From Microtetraspora fusca (GTDB lineage: Bacteria > Actinomycetota > Actinomycetes > Streptosporangiales > Streptosporangiaceae): a stretch of 64,000 nucleotides of DNA. The position numbers were made by a program, and so were the translations under genes. Location of the stretch: NCBI RefSeq assembly GCF_001570365.1, contig NZ_BBYK01000042.1:61728-125727 (forward strand), given 5' to 3'. Shown here piece after piece: positions 37,977 through 47,211 of this stretch (positions are counted from its first letter, which is position 1; each line of letters begins with the position of its first letter). The notes under the pieces are model-generated. The model worked only from the letters and a program-made list of their open reading frames with translations, was not told the DNA's origin and did no database searches.

Positions 37977-38947
37977 GCACGTTGCTGAAGGCCACGGACG
38001 TGGTCAAGCACTTCCGCGCGGGCCGCGGCCGCGTACACGCCGTGAACGGGGTCTCGCTGGAGGTCCGCGCCGGCGAGACGCTCGGCGTGGTGGGCGAGTC
38101 CGGGTGCGGCAAGTCCACGCTCGGCCGCTGCCTGGTCCGGCTCACCGACCTCACCTCAGGCACGGTGGAGTTCCAGGGGCAGGACATCACCACGCTGTCG
38201 CGCCGCGCGCTGCGCCCGCTGCGCCCGGCCATGCAACTGGTCTTCCAGGACCCCTACGCCTCGCTCAACCCGCGCCGCACGGCCGGCGACGCCGTCGCCG
38301 AGCCGCTGCGCATCCACAAGTACGGCGACGCCGCCGCGATCAGGAAGCGGGTCGCCGAGCTGTTCGACCTGGTGGGCCTCACCCGGGCGCACCTGGACCG
38401 CTACCCGCACGAGTTCTCCGGCGGGCAGCGCCAGCGGGTCGGCATCGCCCGGGCCATCGCGCTCAACCCCAAGCTGGTCGTGGCCGACGAGCCGGTCTCG
38501 GCGCTGGACGTCTCGGTGCAGGCCCAGGTGCTCAACCTCTTCGCCGACCTCCAGGAGGAGCTGGGCCTCACCTACGTCTTCGTCGCCCACGACCTGGGCG
38601 TGGTGCGGCACGTGTCCGACCGGATCGCGGTGATGTACCTGGGCGAGGTCGTCGAGGTGGCCGACGCCGAGGAGCTCTACCCCAGCCCCGCCCATCCGTA
38701 CACCAACGCCCTGCTGTCGGCCGTACCGGAGATCGACGACGGGTCGGACGCCCCGCGCCGCGAGCGCGTCGTGCTGACCGGGGACGTCCCGAGCCCCATC
38801 GACCGGCCGGGCGGCTGCTCCTTCCACCCGCGATGCCCGCTGGCGCGGGAGCGCTGCCGCACCGAACGGCCCACCCTGCGTACGGCGGACGCCGCCGGCC
38901 GCCAGGTGGCCTGCCACTTCCCGATCTCCCCCACCGGCGCGTCATGA
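37973..38947 (+). CDS. peptide ABC transporter ATPase, DppF/OppF type
   Basis: A 324-residue ATPase with Walker [28 protein letters not shown], signature [10 protein letters not shown], Walker [15 protein letters not shown] and H-loop [12 protein letters not shown]. The C-terminal oligopeptide extension has the Cys motif [12 protein letters not shown]. The start is a TTG overlapping the upstream stop, with AAGAGGA upstream. It closes the five-gene importer; no clear terminator is seen after it. Confidence 0.9.
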   Translation: MSTLLKATDVVKHFRAGRGRVHAVNGVSLEVRAGETLGVVGESGCGKSTLGRCLVRLTDLTSGTVEFQGQDITTLSRRALRPLRPAMQLVFQDPYASLNPRRTAGDAVAEPLRIHKYGDAAAIRKRVAELFDLVGLTRAHLDRYPHEFSGGQRQRVGIARAIALNPKLVVADEPVSALDVSVQAQVLNLFADLQEELGLTYVFVAHDLGVVRHVSDRIAVMYLGEVVEVADAEELYPSPAHPYTNALLSAVPEIDDGSDAPRRERVVLTGDVPSPIDRPGGCSFHPRCPLARERCRTERPTLRTADAAGRQVACHFPISPTGAS

Positions 38948-39053
38948 TGGCCGCCGAGGCGACGACGTCCCACAGTCGGGGCTGAAGGCCGGGGACACCT
39001 GCTCGTTCACGCGCGGGGGATCACGACCGGGCCTGGTTCGCTCCGGCACCCGC

Positions 39054-39188
39054 TCAGCCGGTGACGCGCGGGGCCGTTCCGGTCGATCGGATGCGTTCGA
39101 TGAGGAAGTCCTGCTCGGCGGCGTTGCCGGTGAGCGCCAGGGCCGCCCGGTAGGCCTGGACCGGTTCGGCGTCCCGGCCTTCGGTCAG
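39054..39188 (-). pseudogene. C-terminal remnant of an ECF sigma factor
   Basis: After the YciI stop, in a frame ending at a TGA at 39054-39056, the sequence reads RDAEPVQAYRAALALTGNAA then EQDFLIERIRS, the characteristic tail of the long ECF sigma factors with a TPR-like C-terminal domain (DUF6596 group). These are normally encoded immediately downstream of a YciI-family gene and have about 400 residues; only about 44 remain here. Confidence 0.65.
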
Positions 39189-39535
39189 CGTTCCTCCACC
39201 ACGTCGAAGCCGATCAGTGGCCTGATCTCGACACCACCGTTCATGATCGGTGTCAGTTGGGCCAGCGCCAGCGCGTGGTCGAGGTCACGCGCCTCCAGGA
39301 CGAAGACCCCGGCCAGCGCCGCCTCGGTCTCGATGAAGGGCCCGTCCGTCACCAGGTCGCCGCGGATCGAGGTCGCCGTACCGGACTGCTCCAGCGCCAT
39401 CCCGGCGACGATCCGGCCGCCTCCCTCGGCGACCCGCGCCGGCAGTTCCTCATGGGCCCGCATGACCTCCGGCGGGATGTCGGCCACGCGGCCGGGCGTC
39501 TCGCGCTCGTAGATGAGCACCGCGTATTGCGTCAT
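39185..39535 (-). CDS. YciI/DGPF-domain protein
   Basis: A 116-residue YCII-related protein of the ferredoxin-like dimer fold. The defining motif DGPFIETEAALAGVFVLEA is at about 66-84, with LIYERETPG near the start. In actinobacteria this family is regularly paired with an ECF sigma factor as an accessory, and such a remnant follows directly. The ATG at 39535 has GAGGAGCAGGTGC upstream. Confidence 0.88.
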   Translation of the reverse strand: MTQYAVLIYERETPGRVADIPPEVMRAHEELPARVAEGGGRIVAGMALEQSGTATSIRGDLVTDGPFIETEAALAGVFVLEARDLDHALALAQLTPIMNGGVEIRPLIGFDVVEER

Positions 39536-39949
39536 CGCACCTGCTCCTCGCTCGTGAACACCTCATCCGGCCACGCGCCCCCCTTGCCGGGCCGCCGCCT
39601 CGTCGGCGTCCGTGACGAACAGGTGGTGCGCCACACCGATCGGCCACCCCCACGCGTCCCGGCCGTAGGAAGGCCCGTCTTTCCCTCCGACATCGCCGTC
39701 CCGAACCCCTCTGCCCGGGCCTCCATCACGTACGACACATAGGAGGTCCGGAAATCGACAACGGCGCAGAACTTTTCGCCAGTGATCCAGGTTCGCTCGT
39801 CCGTGGCCGAAGGCGCCCCGCACCGCGGCGCGCCGCACGATCCGCGCCACCGGAGGAGATGCCCCGGGTGACCCAGCGGGATCGTCCGGCGCGTCCCGCG
39901 ATGCGGAGGTGAGGGACGCCCCAGGCGGCTCTACCGGACGGCCGGAGGC
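39536..39949. other. 414-bp gap without convincing gene
   Basis: Minus-strand frames hold short protein-like pieces (for example GRDAWGWPIGVAHHLFVTDA DEAAARQ near 39570-39660) interrupted by frameshifts and with no ribosome binding site. They may be remains of a gene lost with the sigma factor next door. I see no RNA gene or clear terminator. Confidence 0.3.
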
Positions 39950-40138
39950 CTAGTTCTCCAGGCCGCGCGTCTCCTGTTCGAGCCGGGCCAGATCAGACTC
40001 CATCCGCCTGATCACCCGCTGGTAGCCGTCCCATCCGTACATCCTGATCAGTTTGGCCTTCACCCTGCGGGTCTCCTCCGCGACCATCTCCGGGCTCCGC
40101 TGTTTCAAGCCGAGCAACGGATGGTGGGGGCGGTTCAT
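39950..40138 (-). CDS. small hypothetical helical protein
   Basis: The 62-residue product begins MNRPHHPLLGLKQRSPEMVA and is mostly charged helix (ETRRVKAKLIRMYGWDG, then VIRRMESDLARLEQETRG). An AAGGA lies about ten bases before the ATG at 40138. The codon use is like the neighbours. There is no recognised family; it may be a small partner or regulator of the gene upstream at 40252-41550. Confidence 0.5.
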   Translation of the reverse strand: MNRPHHPLLGLKQRSPEMVAEETRRVKAKLIRMYGWDGYQRVIRRMESDLARLEQETRGLEN

Positions 40139-40251
40139 GATGGCGATGTCCTTCCATGGCAGCGACAACGTCGTACCTAACCAGGACGCGCCGGGCGGCA
40201 GATCGGGTGACCGCCGCCGGAACCTGAAGAAAACCTGGCAGAAAACGCCTA

Positions 40252-41550
40252 TCAGCCCATGCCGGCGTACTGCCGCGGCCGCAGCGCCTGGGTGCGCAGC
40301 GCGGAGAGCGCCGCCGCCCGGCCCACCGTCGTGAGCTGCCACGGCTCCCGCCACGAGCAACCGGTACGCAGATCGAGCGCGTCGAGCCGGCGCTGCAGCT
40401 CGCCCAGCGGGGCGGACAGGTCGAGCGGCGCCACCTTGGAGCCCGCGGCCGAGCGCCAGCCCTCGCCGTTGACGACCTCCAGGATCCGGTCCCGCAGCTC
40501 CTCGTACGGCAGGGCCGCGCCGTCGGCGAGCAGCATCAGCGCCGCCTCGCGGACCGAGATCTCGAAGTCGTGCTCGCCCTTGGCCGGGAGGAGGAGCGTG
40601 GACGTGGCCGCTGCCCACAGGTTGTCCGGTCGCCCGACCAGCCCGCGCCCCGCCGAGGTGAGTACCAGCTTCCTGCCCGTACGGCGCAGCGCCCGCAGGT
40701 CCTGGACGGCGATCTCCCTGAGCGTGGTCAGCGTCGGCACGTCGGCCTCGCCGCGGACCGAGCCGGCGGTCATGGCGTCCCACCCGAACCTGTCCACCGA
40801 CTCCGTGACCATGGCACGGGACACGTTGAACTTCTCGGTCAGCTTCACGCCCTCGACCGCCATGCCGAGCAGCCACCACAGCGGTTCCAGGTGCGGCTCG
40901 GCCGGCATCGGGATGGGCGCGTGCAGCCGCACCTCGAAGGGCTGGGCCAGCTCGCGGCGGGCGTTCCCCCGGCCGAGGACCCAGCGGTTCAGCCGTTCGC
41001 CGTGGACACGGTGCAGCCAGCAGTCGCCGCCGAGCTCGGGCCGGGGCGAGGTCAGCCAGCGCCGGGTCAGCGCCTCGCGGCCGACCGGGTCGCCCGACAT
41101 GATCGCCAGTTCGAGCGCGGCCGCGCAGGCGACGTGCGCGCCCAGCTCCTCCGGCCCCATGATCGAGCTCCAGGCCAGCTCGGGGACGTCCGGCGGCAGT
41201 ACGCCGGTGGCCTCGAGCGCCGCCTGGTAGGCCGCGGTCCCGGCCTCCTCGCCGTCCCGGGCGTACGCCTGCAGGATCTCGGTGGTCGCCGGCGAGTCGC
41301 ACAGTGCGGCGTAGCGGTGCATGCCGCCCAGCCGCAGCAGCCGTCCGAGCGCCCGCGCGATCACCTGGCGGTCGCCCGTGACCTTGACCGGCAGCGTGTA
41401 CCAGAGGAACTCGCACACGTCGAGCTGGCTGATCGTCTCCAGCGCCTCGCCGCCCGTCAGCCACTCGACGGCGACACGGGCCGGCTCGGCGGCTTCCGGC
41501 TCGGAGCGCTCCAGCTCGGCGAGGAGCGCGGCCACGTCAGGTGCGGGCAT
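40252..41550 (-). CDS. 432-residue protein of unknown function
   Basis: The protein is mainly helical by composition, has no signal or membrane segment and no motif I recognise. Notable stretches are LEPLWWLLGMAVEGVKLTEK, FNVSRAMVTESVDRFGWDAM, and RALRRTGRKLVLTSAGRGLV, the last resembling a winged-helix wing seen in plasmid pRiA4b-like or similar hypothetical proteins. The frame is open much further upstream into the PMT gene, but the ATG at 41550 gives a sensible start; it lacks a clear ribosome binding site, so initiation may be leaderless. Confidence 0.65.
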   Translation of the reverse strand: MPAPDVAALLAELERSEPEAAEPARVAVEWLTGGEALETISQLDVCEFLWYTLPVKVTGDRQVIARALGRLLRLGGMHRYAALCDSPATTEILQAYARDGEEAGTAAYQAALEATGVLPPDVPELAWSSIMGPEELGAHVACAAALELAIMSGDPVGREALTRRWLTSPRPELGGDCWLHRVHGERLNRWVLGRGNARRELAQPFEVRLHAPIPMPAEPHLEPLWWLLGMAVEGVKLTEKFNVSRAMVTESVDRFGWDAMTAGSVRGEADVPTLTTLREIAVQDLRALRRTGRKLVLTSAGRGLVGRPDNLWAAATSTLLLPAKGEHDFEISVREAALMLLADGAALPYEELRDRILEVVNGEGWRSAAGSKVAPLDLSAPLGELQRRLDALDLRTGCSWREPWQLTTVGRAAALSALRTQALRPRQYAGMG

Positions 41551-41636
41551 GACTCGCAGTCTGCCGTATTGCGCCCATCGTCCGCGACGACCCATGGTCA
41601 CTCGCCGCCACCCCCTCGGACCAACCATATGAGGGC

Positions 41637-43253
41637 CTAGATCCAGCCCTTCGAGCCGCGGATGAGCATGCGGGCGAGCCAGTCGGTGTAGGGGATCACC
41701 TCGGCGGCGATCACGGGGTAGAGCCAGGCGAAGTTCGCCAGCGCGAGCAGCGCGAAGACGCCGACGCCCACCGACCCGACCTGCCGTCGCCATCGCGGCG
41801 CGGCCGCCGGTCCCAGGATCAGCCCGCAGGCCAGCACGATCGCGAGGATCATGAACGGGACGACCGGGATCATGTAGTACAGGAACATCGTCCGGTTGTC
41901 GACGATCGCGTAGTAGAACCACGGCAGCCAGCCCACGGCGTACGACAGCAGGACCGCGCCCGCCCGCCAGTCGCGGGTCGCCACATACCAGGCGATCATG
42001 CCGATCAGCGCGGCGAGCCCGCCGTACCAGATGATCGGGGTTCCGGTGCCGAGGATCGCCTGGGAGCAGCTGTCGGCGCCGCAGCCGTGTGGCGACTCGT
42101 AGAAGAACGCCACCGGGCGCAGCAGCAGCGGCCAGCTCCACGGCTCGGACTTGTAGTTGTGCGGCTGGGACAGGCTCGTGTGCGAGCCCAGGGTCTGCAC
42201 CTGGTAGGAGATCCAGGAGCGCAGCGAGTCGAACGCGAAGAAGAACGGGTTCCCCTGCGACGTGGCCTGGTCCCAGTGCCGGTTCCAGCCCTTGTCCGTG
42301 AAGAACCAGCCCGCGAACGAGACGATGTACGCCACCCCGGGCACCACGGCCATCCACGCGGCGGCGAGCGGCAGCTCCAGCTTGAGCGTCTCGACGTACG
42401 GCCGGCGCAGCCCGACCGCGCGGCGCGCGCCCGCGTCCCACACCAGCGTCATGACGGCGAAGGCGACGATGAAGAAGACCGTCGTCCACTTGGTCGCCAG
42501 GCCCGCGCCCAGGCACAGCCCGGCCGCGAGCCGCCACGGACGCCACCCGAGCCGGGGGCCGACGTCGAGCGAGGCGGCGGACTCGCGCCACTCGACCAGT
42601 GCCTGCCGCGCCTGGTCCCGGTCGACGACCAGGCAGGCGAAGCCGGCCAGGATCCAGAACATCAGGAAGATGTCCAGCAGCGCCGAGCGGGACAGCACGA
42701 AGTGCAGGGCGTCGAGGGAGAGCAGGAGCCCGGCCAGGCAGCCGAGCAGGGTGGACCGGGTCATCCGGCGGGCGACCCGGGCGAGGATGAAGATCGACAG
42801 CGATCCGATCAGCGCGGCGGCGAACCGCCAGCCGAAGGGGTTCAACCCGAAGATCGCCTCACCGGCGCCGATCATCCACTTGCCGAGCGGCGGGTGCACC
42901 ACGTACGCGGCGCAGTCGCTGACCTGCGCACAAGTCTTGAAGATGCCCGTCTTTCCGGCGATCATCAGGTCGTTGGCGTTGTCGACGAACGCCCGCTCGG
43001 TGCCGAACTTGATCGTCGAGTACGCGTCCTTGGCGTAGTACGTCTCGTCGAAGACGACCGCGTTGGGCGTCCCGAGGCGATAGAAACGCAGGAACGCTCC
43101 GAACACCGCCACGATCAACGGTCCGAGCCAGCCCCACAAAGGGCTGCCGGGCATCCGCGGCACCAGCCGCTCCCGCAGGGACACCGGCGCCCCGGCATCC
43201 CGATCGGATTCGGGCTGCTCGAACGCCTGATGTGAGAAGTCGGTCACGGCCAC
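41637..43253 (-). CDS. pmt: protein O-mannosyltransferase (PMT family, GT39)
   Basis: A 538-residue polytopic membrane enzyme that transfers mannose from polyprenyl-phosphate-mannose to Ser/Thr of secreted proteins. The first loop holds the catalytic acid pair in VVFDETYYAKDAYS (about 68-81), and VVHPPLGKWMIGAGE follows; eleven or so helices are visible, with a C-terminal four-TM region. The start is a GTG. It is divergent from rsmI, a conserved actinobacterial arrangement, and sits near a polyprenyl-phosphate-sugar synthase-like gene (45814) that could supply the donor. Confidence 0.92.
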   Translation of the reverse strand: MAVTDFSHQAFEQPESDRDAGAPVSLRERLVPRMPGSPLWGWLGPLIVAVFGAFLRFYRLGTPNAVVFDETYYAKDAYSTIKFGTERAFVDNANDLMIAGKTGIFKTCAQVSDCAAYVVHPPLGKWMIGAGEAIFGLNPFGWRFAAALIGSLSIFILARVARRMTRSTLLGCLAGLLLSLDALHFVLSRSALLDIFLMFWILAGFACLVVDRDQARQALVEWRESAASLDVGPRLGWRPWRLAAGLCLGAGLATKWTTVFFIVAFAVMTLVWDAGARRAVGLRRPYVETLKLELPLAAAWMAVVPGVAYIVSFAGWFFTDKGWNRHWDQATSQGNPFFFAFDSLRSWISYQVQTLGSHTSLSQPHNYKSEPWSWPLLLRPVAFFYESPHGCGADSCSQAILGTGTPIIWYGGLAALIGMIAWYVATRDWRAGAVLLSYAVGWLPWFYYAIVDNRTMFLYYMIPVVPFMILAIVLACGLILGPAAAPRWRRQVGSVGVGVFALLALANFAWLYPVIAAEVIPYTDWLARMLIRGSKGWI

Positions 43254-43340
43254 CTGGACAGACTACTGTCGAGTCCCCGTGGTGACCATGAAGTTCGGGT
43301 CTATTACCGGCATCCAACTCTTCAATGATGAACCTTTCAT

Positions 43341-44177
43341 ATGGTGGGAAACGTGCTAATTCTGGCGGGAGCCCCGATCGGCCAGGTGGGGGACGCATCC
43401 CCCCGACTGCGGGAGGCCCTGGAGACGGCCGGCGTGATCGCCGCCGAGGACACGCGCCGGCTCAGGCGGCTCGCGTCCGACCTTGGCGCGACCCTGACCG
43501 GGCGGGTGGTGTCCTATTACGACGCGAACGAGGCCGCGCGGTCCAAGGAGCTGCTCGACGAGTTGCTCCAGGGTGAGACCGTCCTCGTGATCACCGACGC
43601 GGGGATGCCCGGCGTGTCCGACCCCGGATACCGGCTCACCCGGCTCGCCGTGGAGGCGGGCGTCCGCGTCACCGCGCTGCCCGGCCCGTCCGCCGTCACC
43701 ACCGCCCTCGCGATCTCCGGGCTGCCGAGCGACCGGTTCTGCTTCGAGGGCTTCCCGCCGCGCAAGCAGGGGGAGCGCGCCCGCCGCCTGGAGAGCCTGG
43801 CCCGCGAGGAGCGCACCATGGTGTTCTTCGAGGCGCCGCACCGCCTGCACGCCTGCCTGGCCGCCATGGCCGAGGCGTTCGGCACCGACCGCCCCGCCGC
43901 CGTCTGCCGCGAGCTCACCAAGACCTACGAGGAGGTGCGCCGGGGGACCCTGGCCGAGCTGACCGACTGGGCCGCGGGCGAGGTCAGGGGAGAGATCACC
44001 CTCGTCGTCGCCGGGTACGCCCCCGAGGCCGCCGAGCCGGACATCGACGACCTCGTCGAGGAGGTCGCCCGGCGCGAGGCCACGGGCGTCTCCCGCAAGC
44101 AGGCCATCGCGGACGTCGCGAAGGCCGCCGGCGTCCCCAAACGCGACCTCTACAACCGCGTCCACGGCGGTACCTGA
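43341..44177 (+). CDS. rsmI: 16S rRNA 2'-O-methyltransferase RsmI
   Basis: A 278-residue tetrapyrrole-methylase-fold enzyme that methylates the 2'-OH of C1402 in 16S rRNA using SAM. Motifs: LILAGAPIGQVGDASPRLRE, AAEDTRRLRRL, VITDAGMPGVSDPGYRL, ALPGPSAVTTALAISGLP, and FVFFEAPHR-like TMVFFEAPHRL. The C-terminal extension with GVSRKQAIADVAKAAGVPKR is the usual one. ATG at 43341 is chosen; a GTG at 43353 is possible. It is convergent with the membrane glycosyltransferase. Confidence 0.93.
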   Translation: MVGNVLILAGAPIGQVGDASPRLREALETAGVIAAEDTRRLRRLASDLGATLTGRVVSYYDANEAARSKELLDELLQGETVLVITDAGMPGVSDPGYRLTRLAVEAGVRVTALPGPSAVTTALAISGLPSDRFCFEGFPPRKQGERARRLESLAREERTMVFFEAPHRLHACLAAMAEAFGTDRPAAVCRELTKTYEEVRRGTLAELTDWAAGEVRGEITLVVAGYAPEAAEPDIDDLVEEVARREATGVSRKQAIADVAKAAGVPKRDLYNRVHGGT

Positions 44178-44215
44178 TCGCCTCAAAGCCGCCGTCTGAC
44201 GGCCTTCGAGGCGAT
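44177..44215. terminator. bidirectional terminator hairpin
   Basis: Arms 44177-44191 and 44200-44215 pair over about 15 bp with one bulge. It lies between the convergent ends of rsmI and the membrane glycosyltransferase and could serve both. Confidence 0.6.
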
Positions 44216-44232
44216 GACCCGCCTCCGCGGGG

Positions 44233-45705
44233 TCACGAGGCGGGCCGGGGCCTCCTGCGCGGCAGCCGCAGGTGGCGCAGCGAGATCGCGGCCGCGAGGC
44301 ACGCGACCGGTACGGCCGGCAGCAGGTAGCGGTAGTCGAACTCGGCCGTCGCGGCCGGGGCCAGGATCAGCCCCACCGCGGCGAGCCAGGGCAGCAGCAC
44401 CGGCCCGCCCAGCCTGCGCCATCGGGCGGCGACGCCGTACAGGCCGGCGAGCAGCAGCAGACCGAGCACCGTGCCGGGGAGCCGCACGGCCTTCTGGTAG
44501 CCGATCATGATGTCGGACCACGGCTTGACCTCGTGGGTGGCCGCCGGGCCGTTCTCGTACCGCTCGGCGTCCTTGTCCGTCATGCCCTTGTACGACGACC
44601 AGGCGGGCAGCTTCTGCGTGTAGTAGTTGCCGAACTGGTACTGCAGGTACGTCTTGGCGTCCGGGAACAGCGGGCGCCCCCAGCCGAAGGCGCGGAAGAA
44701 GTCCTTGCCCACGGCGGCGAGGTAGGCGCCCGGCTGCGCGAGGATCGCCTTTTTGGCGAACGCGCTCGCGTTGGCGTTGATCTCCGGGGTGAACTTCATG
44801 CCCGAGCCGAAGACGTGGAGCTGGTTCTGGTCGTCCCACCACAGGTACGCCTGTGCCGTACGGCCCCGCTCGGCGGGCGGCGTGTTGATGCACAGGAGGG
44901 CGAGCTCCAGCTCCTCGCGCTTGTCGAGCTTCATCTTGTGGCAGTCGGCGAAGAGGGCGGTCCGCATGTAGAGGATCACCCCGTCGCTGTTGGTCATCGC
45001 GAACTGCCCGTTGACCGCCTTGAACCACCCCATGTACGCGAGGACGGGCAGCGCGCAGGCCGCGATCATCGCCGTGATCGGCTTCCACCCGGCCCGCTTG
45101 ACCAGCAGGTAGACCACGACCAGGGCGAGGATCGGCAGGCCGATGCTGCGGGTCAGCGCGGTCAGCGCGAGCAGCGCCCCGACCGCAGCGCCCACGTGCC
45201 AGGACATCTTCCTGTGCCACAGGACGAGGGTGACCACCGCCGTGACCAGCAGCGTGAACATCGCGTCCGACATGATGAGCTGCTCGAGCTGGATCTGGTA
45301 CGCGTCGAACAGCACGGGCACGGCCGCGAGCGTCGCCCCCCAGCGCGGCAGGCCGAATTTTTTGGTCAGCAACGCGTAGATCAGCAGACCGGAGCCCAGG
45401 CCCATCAGGTGCTGGGTGAACACCACGAACGCGAAGCTGTGCACCGGCTTGAGCAGCAGGAGCCAGAACCCGTAACCGTCCGGGCGGATCGGGTGCGGAC
45501 GCGGGTGCAGCGCCACCGAGACGTAGTCGTAGGAGTCGTTGAACCACATGGCCGGGCCGAAACCCAGCATGGTGACGACGCGCAGAAGCGCCCCGAGCCC
45601 GAGCGCCACCGCGAACACCCGGTGGCGGACGAGCACGGCCAGAAGGCGCTTCCACCTGCTAACAGGGGGGGCGTCTAATGACGAAGGCTCCGCAACCGCG
45701 ACCAT
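44233..45705 (-). CDS. polytopic membrane glycosyltransferase (GT-C type)
   Basis: A 490-residue membrane protein with about ten helices. The first periplasmic loop has the acidic pair in FNDSYDYVSVALHP, the usual place for the catalytic acids of GT-C enzymes that use polyprenyl-phosphate sugars. A large loop (about 225-375) separates two helix groups. Substrate is unknown; lipoglycan or glycoprotein mannosylation is plausible next to PMT. The ATG at 45705 is chosen; an upstream ATG adds 14 residues. It is divergent from the GT2 gene at 45814. Confidence 0.78.
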   Translation of the reverse strand: MVAVAEPSSLDAPPVSRWKRLLAVLVRHRVFAVALGLGALLRVVTMLGFGPAMWFNDSYDYVSVALHPRPHPIRPDGYGFWLLLLKPVHSFAFVVFTQHLMGLGSGLLIYALLTKKFGLPRWGATLAAVPVLFDAYQIQLEQLIMSDAMFTLLVTAVVTLVLWHRKMSWHVGAAVGALLALTALTRSIGLPILALVVVYLLVKRAGWKPITAMIAACALPVLAYMGWFKAVNGQFAMTNSDGVILYMRTALFADCHKMKLDKREELELALLCINTPPAERGRTAQAYLWWDDQNQLHVFGSGMKFTPEINANASAFAKKAILAQPGAYLAAVGKDFFRAFGWGRPLFPDAKTYLQYQFGNYYTQKLPAWSSYKGMTDKDAERYENGPAATHEVKPWSDIMIGYQKAVRLPGTVLGLLLLAGLYGVAARWRRLGGPVLLPWLAAVGLILAPAATAEFDYRYLLPAVPVACLAAAISLRHLRLPRRRPRPAS

Positions 45706-45769
45706 GGTTACAGAATGCCAGCCGTTTCGGTGACTTGCCCCGGGCACCTCCGGGCAGAGGGCATCATGG

Positions 45770-45799
45770 TTGACTGCTTAGGGCGATCACAAATGTAGA
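45770..45799 (+). promoter_or_regulatory. promoter of the GT2 gene
   Basis: TTGACT (45770-45775) and TGTAGA (45794-45799) are separated by 18 bp, matching the housekeeping sigma factor pattern. The GTG start is 14 bases beyond the -10 and has GAAGGG nearby. Confidence 0.5.
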
Positions 45800-45813
45800 C
45801 GAAGGGTTGCGAC

Positions 45814-47079
45814 GTGGAACTGACCGTAGTCATGCCCTGCCTCAATGAAGCCGAGACCGTCGAGACATGCGTCCGCAAAGCCATCGCCTGCATGCGTGAG
45901 AACGGCATCGACGGCGAGGTGGTGATCGCCGACAACGGCAGCACCGACGGGTCGCAGCAGCTCGCCCGCGACGCCGGAGCCCGTGTGGTCCACATCGACG
46001 CCAAGGGGTACGGCAACGCCCTCATGGGCGGCATCCGTGCCGCGCGCGGCAAGTACGTGATCATGGGCGACGCGGACGACTCGTACGACTTCACGAACCT
46101 GATGCCGTTCGTCGAGCAGTTGCGGGACGGCGGCGAGCTGGTCATGGGCAACCGCTTCAGGGGCGGAATCGCCCCCGGCGCGATGCCGCCGCTGCACCGC
46201 TACCTCGGCAACCCCGTCCTGTCGTTCGTCGGGCGGCTGTTCTTCCCGAGCGCCATCGGCGACTTCCACTGCGGGCTGCGCGGCTTCCGGCGCGACTCGA
46301 TCCTGCGGCTCGGCCTGCAGACCGGCGGCATGGAGTTCGCGTCCGAGATGGTGGTGAAGGCCACCCTGCAGGGACTCGACGTCCGCGAGGTGCCGACGAC
46401 GCTGTCGCCGGACGGCCGCTCCCGCCCGCCGCACCTGCGCTCCTGGCGGGACGGCTGGCGCCACCTGCGCTTCCTGCTGCTCTACAGCCCGCGCTGGCTG
46501 TTCTTCATCCCCGGCCTGGTGCTCACCGCCATCGGCCTGATCATGGGCGCCGCGCTGTCGTTCGGCCCCGTCTACATCGGCAAGCTCGCCTTCGACGTCG
46601 ACACCCTGGTCGGGGCGTCCGCCATGGTGGTGATCGGCTTCCAGGCGGTGCTGTTCGCCCTGTTCACCAAGGTGTACGCCGCCGAGGAGGGCTTCCTGCC
46701 GGAGGACAGGCGGGTCCGCAAGCTCGTGGACATCGTCACCCTGGAGAAGGGCCTCGTCGCGGGCGGCCTGCTCGCCCTCGCCGGTCTCGTCGGCCTGGTC
46801 GCGTCCCTGGCCCACTGGGGTGGCAGGGGCTTCGGCGAGCTGATCCCGGCCGAGTCGCTGCGCCTGGTCGTGCCGTCCGCGACCGCGTTCGTGATGAGCT
46901 TCCAGACCATCTTCGCGTCGCTGTTCATCAGCATCCTGGGCATCCGCCGCTCGAAGGAGACCCCGGCGGACATCGCCGCCTCCGCCGCCGAGGAGGCCGC
47001 CGAGGCCGTCAGCCGCGGCTCCGCCGAGAAGACGGACGAGGCCGTGTCGCAGGACTCCACCGGTACGAGGGGCGCGTAG
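45814..47079 (+). CDS. GT2 polyprenyl-phosphate glycosyltransferase with membrane domain
   Basis: The 421-residue protein has an N-terminal GT-A domain like dolichol-phosphate mannose/glucose synthases: VVMPCLNEAETVETCV, ADNGSTDGS and the DxD-type GDADDSYDF, with GDFHCGLRGFRRD later. From about residue 225 four hydrophobic segments form a membrane domain, unlike the short soluble actinobacterial Ppm1. The tail is Ala/Glu-rich. It probably loads a sugar onto undecaprenyl- or polyprenyl-phosphate for the nearby membrane glycosyltransferases. Confidence 0.85.
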   Translation: MELTVVMPCLNEAETVETCVRKAIACMRENGIDGEVVIADNGSTDGSQQLARDAGARVVHIDAKGYGNALMGGIRAARGKYVIMGDADDSYDFTNLMPFVEQLRDGGELVMGNRFRGGIAPGAMPPLHRYLGNPVLSFVGRLFFPSAIGDFHCGLRGFRRDSILRLGLQTGGMEFASEMVVKATLQGLDVREVPTTLSPDGRSRPPHLRSWRDGWRHLRFLLLYSPRWLFFIPGLVLTAIGLIMGAALSFGPVYIGKLAFDVDTLVGASAMVVIGFQAVLFALFTKVYAAEEGFLPEDRRVRKLVDIVTLEKGLVAGGLLALAGLVGLVASLAHWGGRGFGELIPAESLRLVVPSATAFVMSFQTIFASLFISILGIRRSKETPADIAASAAEEAAEAVSRGSAEKTDEAVSQDSTGTRGA

Positions 47080-47211
47080 CCGTCCCACCCGTCGCCCGGA
47101 ACCCCGGCGAGGATCTGTGGGACGCGGCCGGAACCTTTACCTCCGGGCCCGGCGGCCGGCGGTCCTGTAATCGGTTCGAGACGCTGTGCCCGTGCCTCTA
47201 GTCTTGGAACC

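Noticed and set aside
41551..42591. Upstream extension of the unknown gene at 40252 into the PMT gene
   Set aside because: The frame is open but Arg/Pro-rich and overlaps the well-supported PMT coding region; the start at 41550 is enough.
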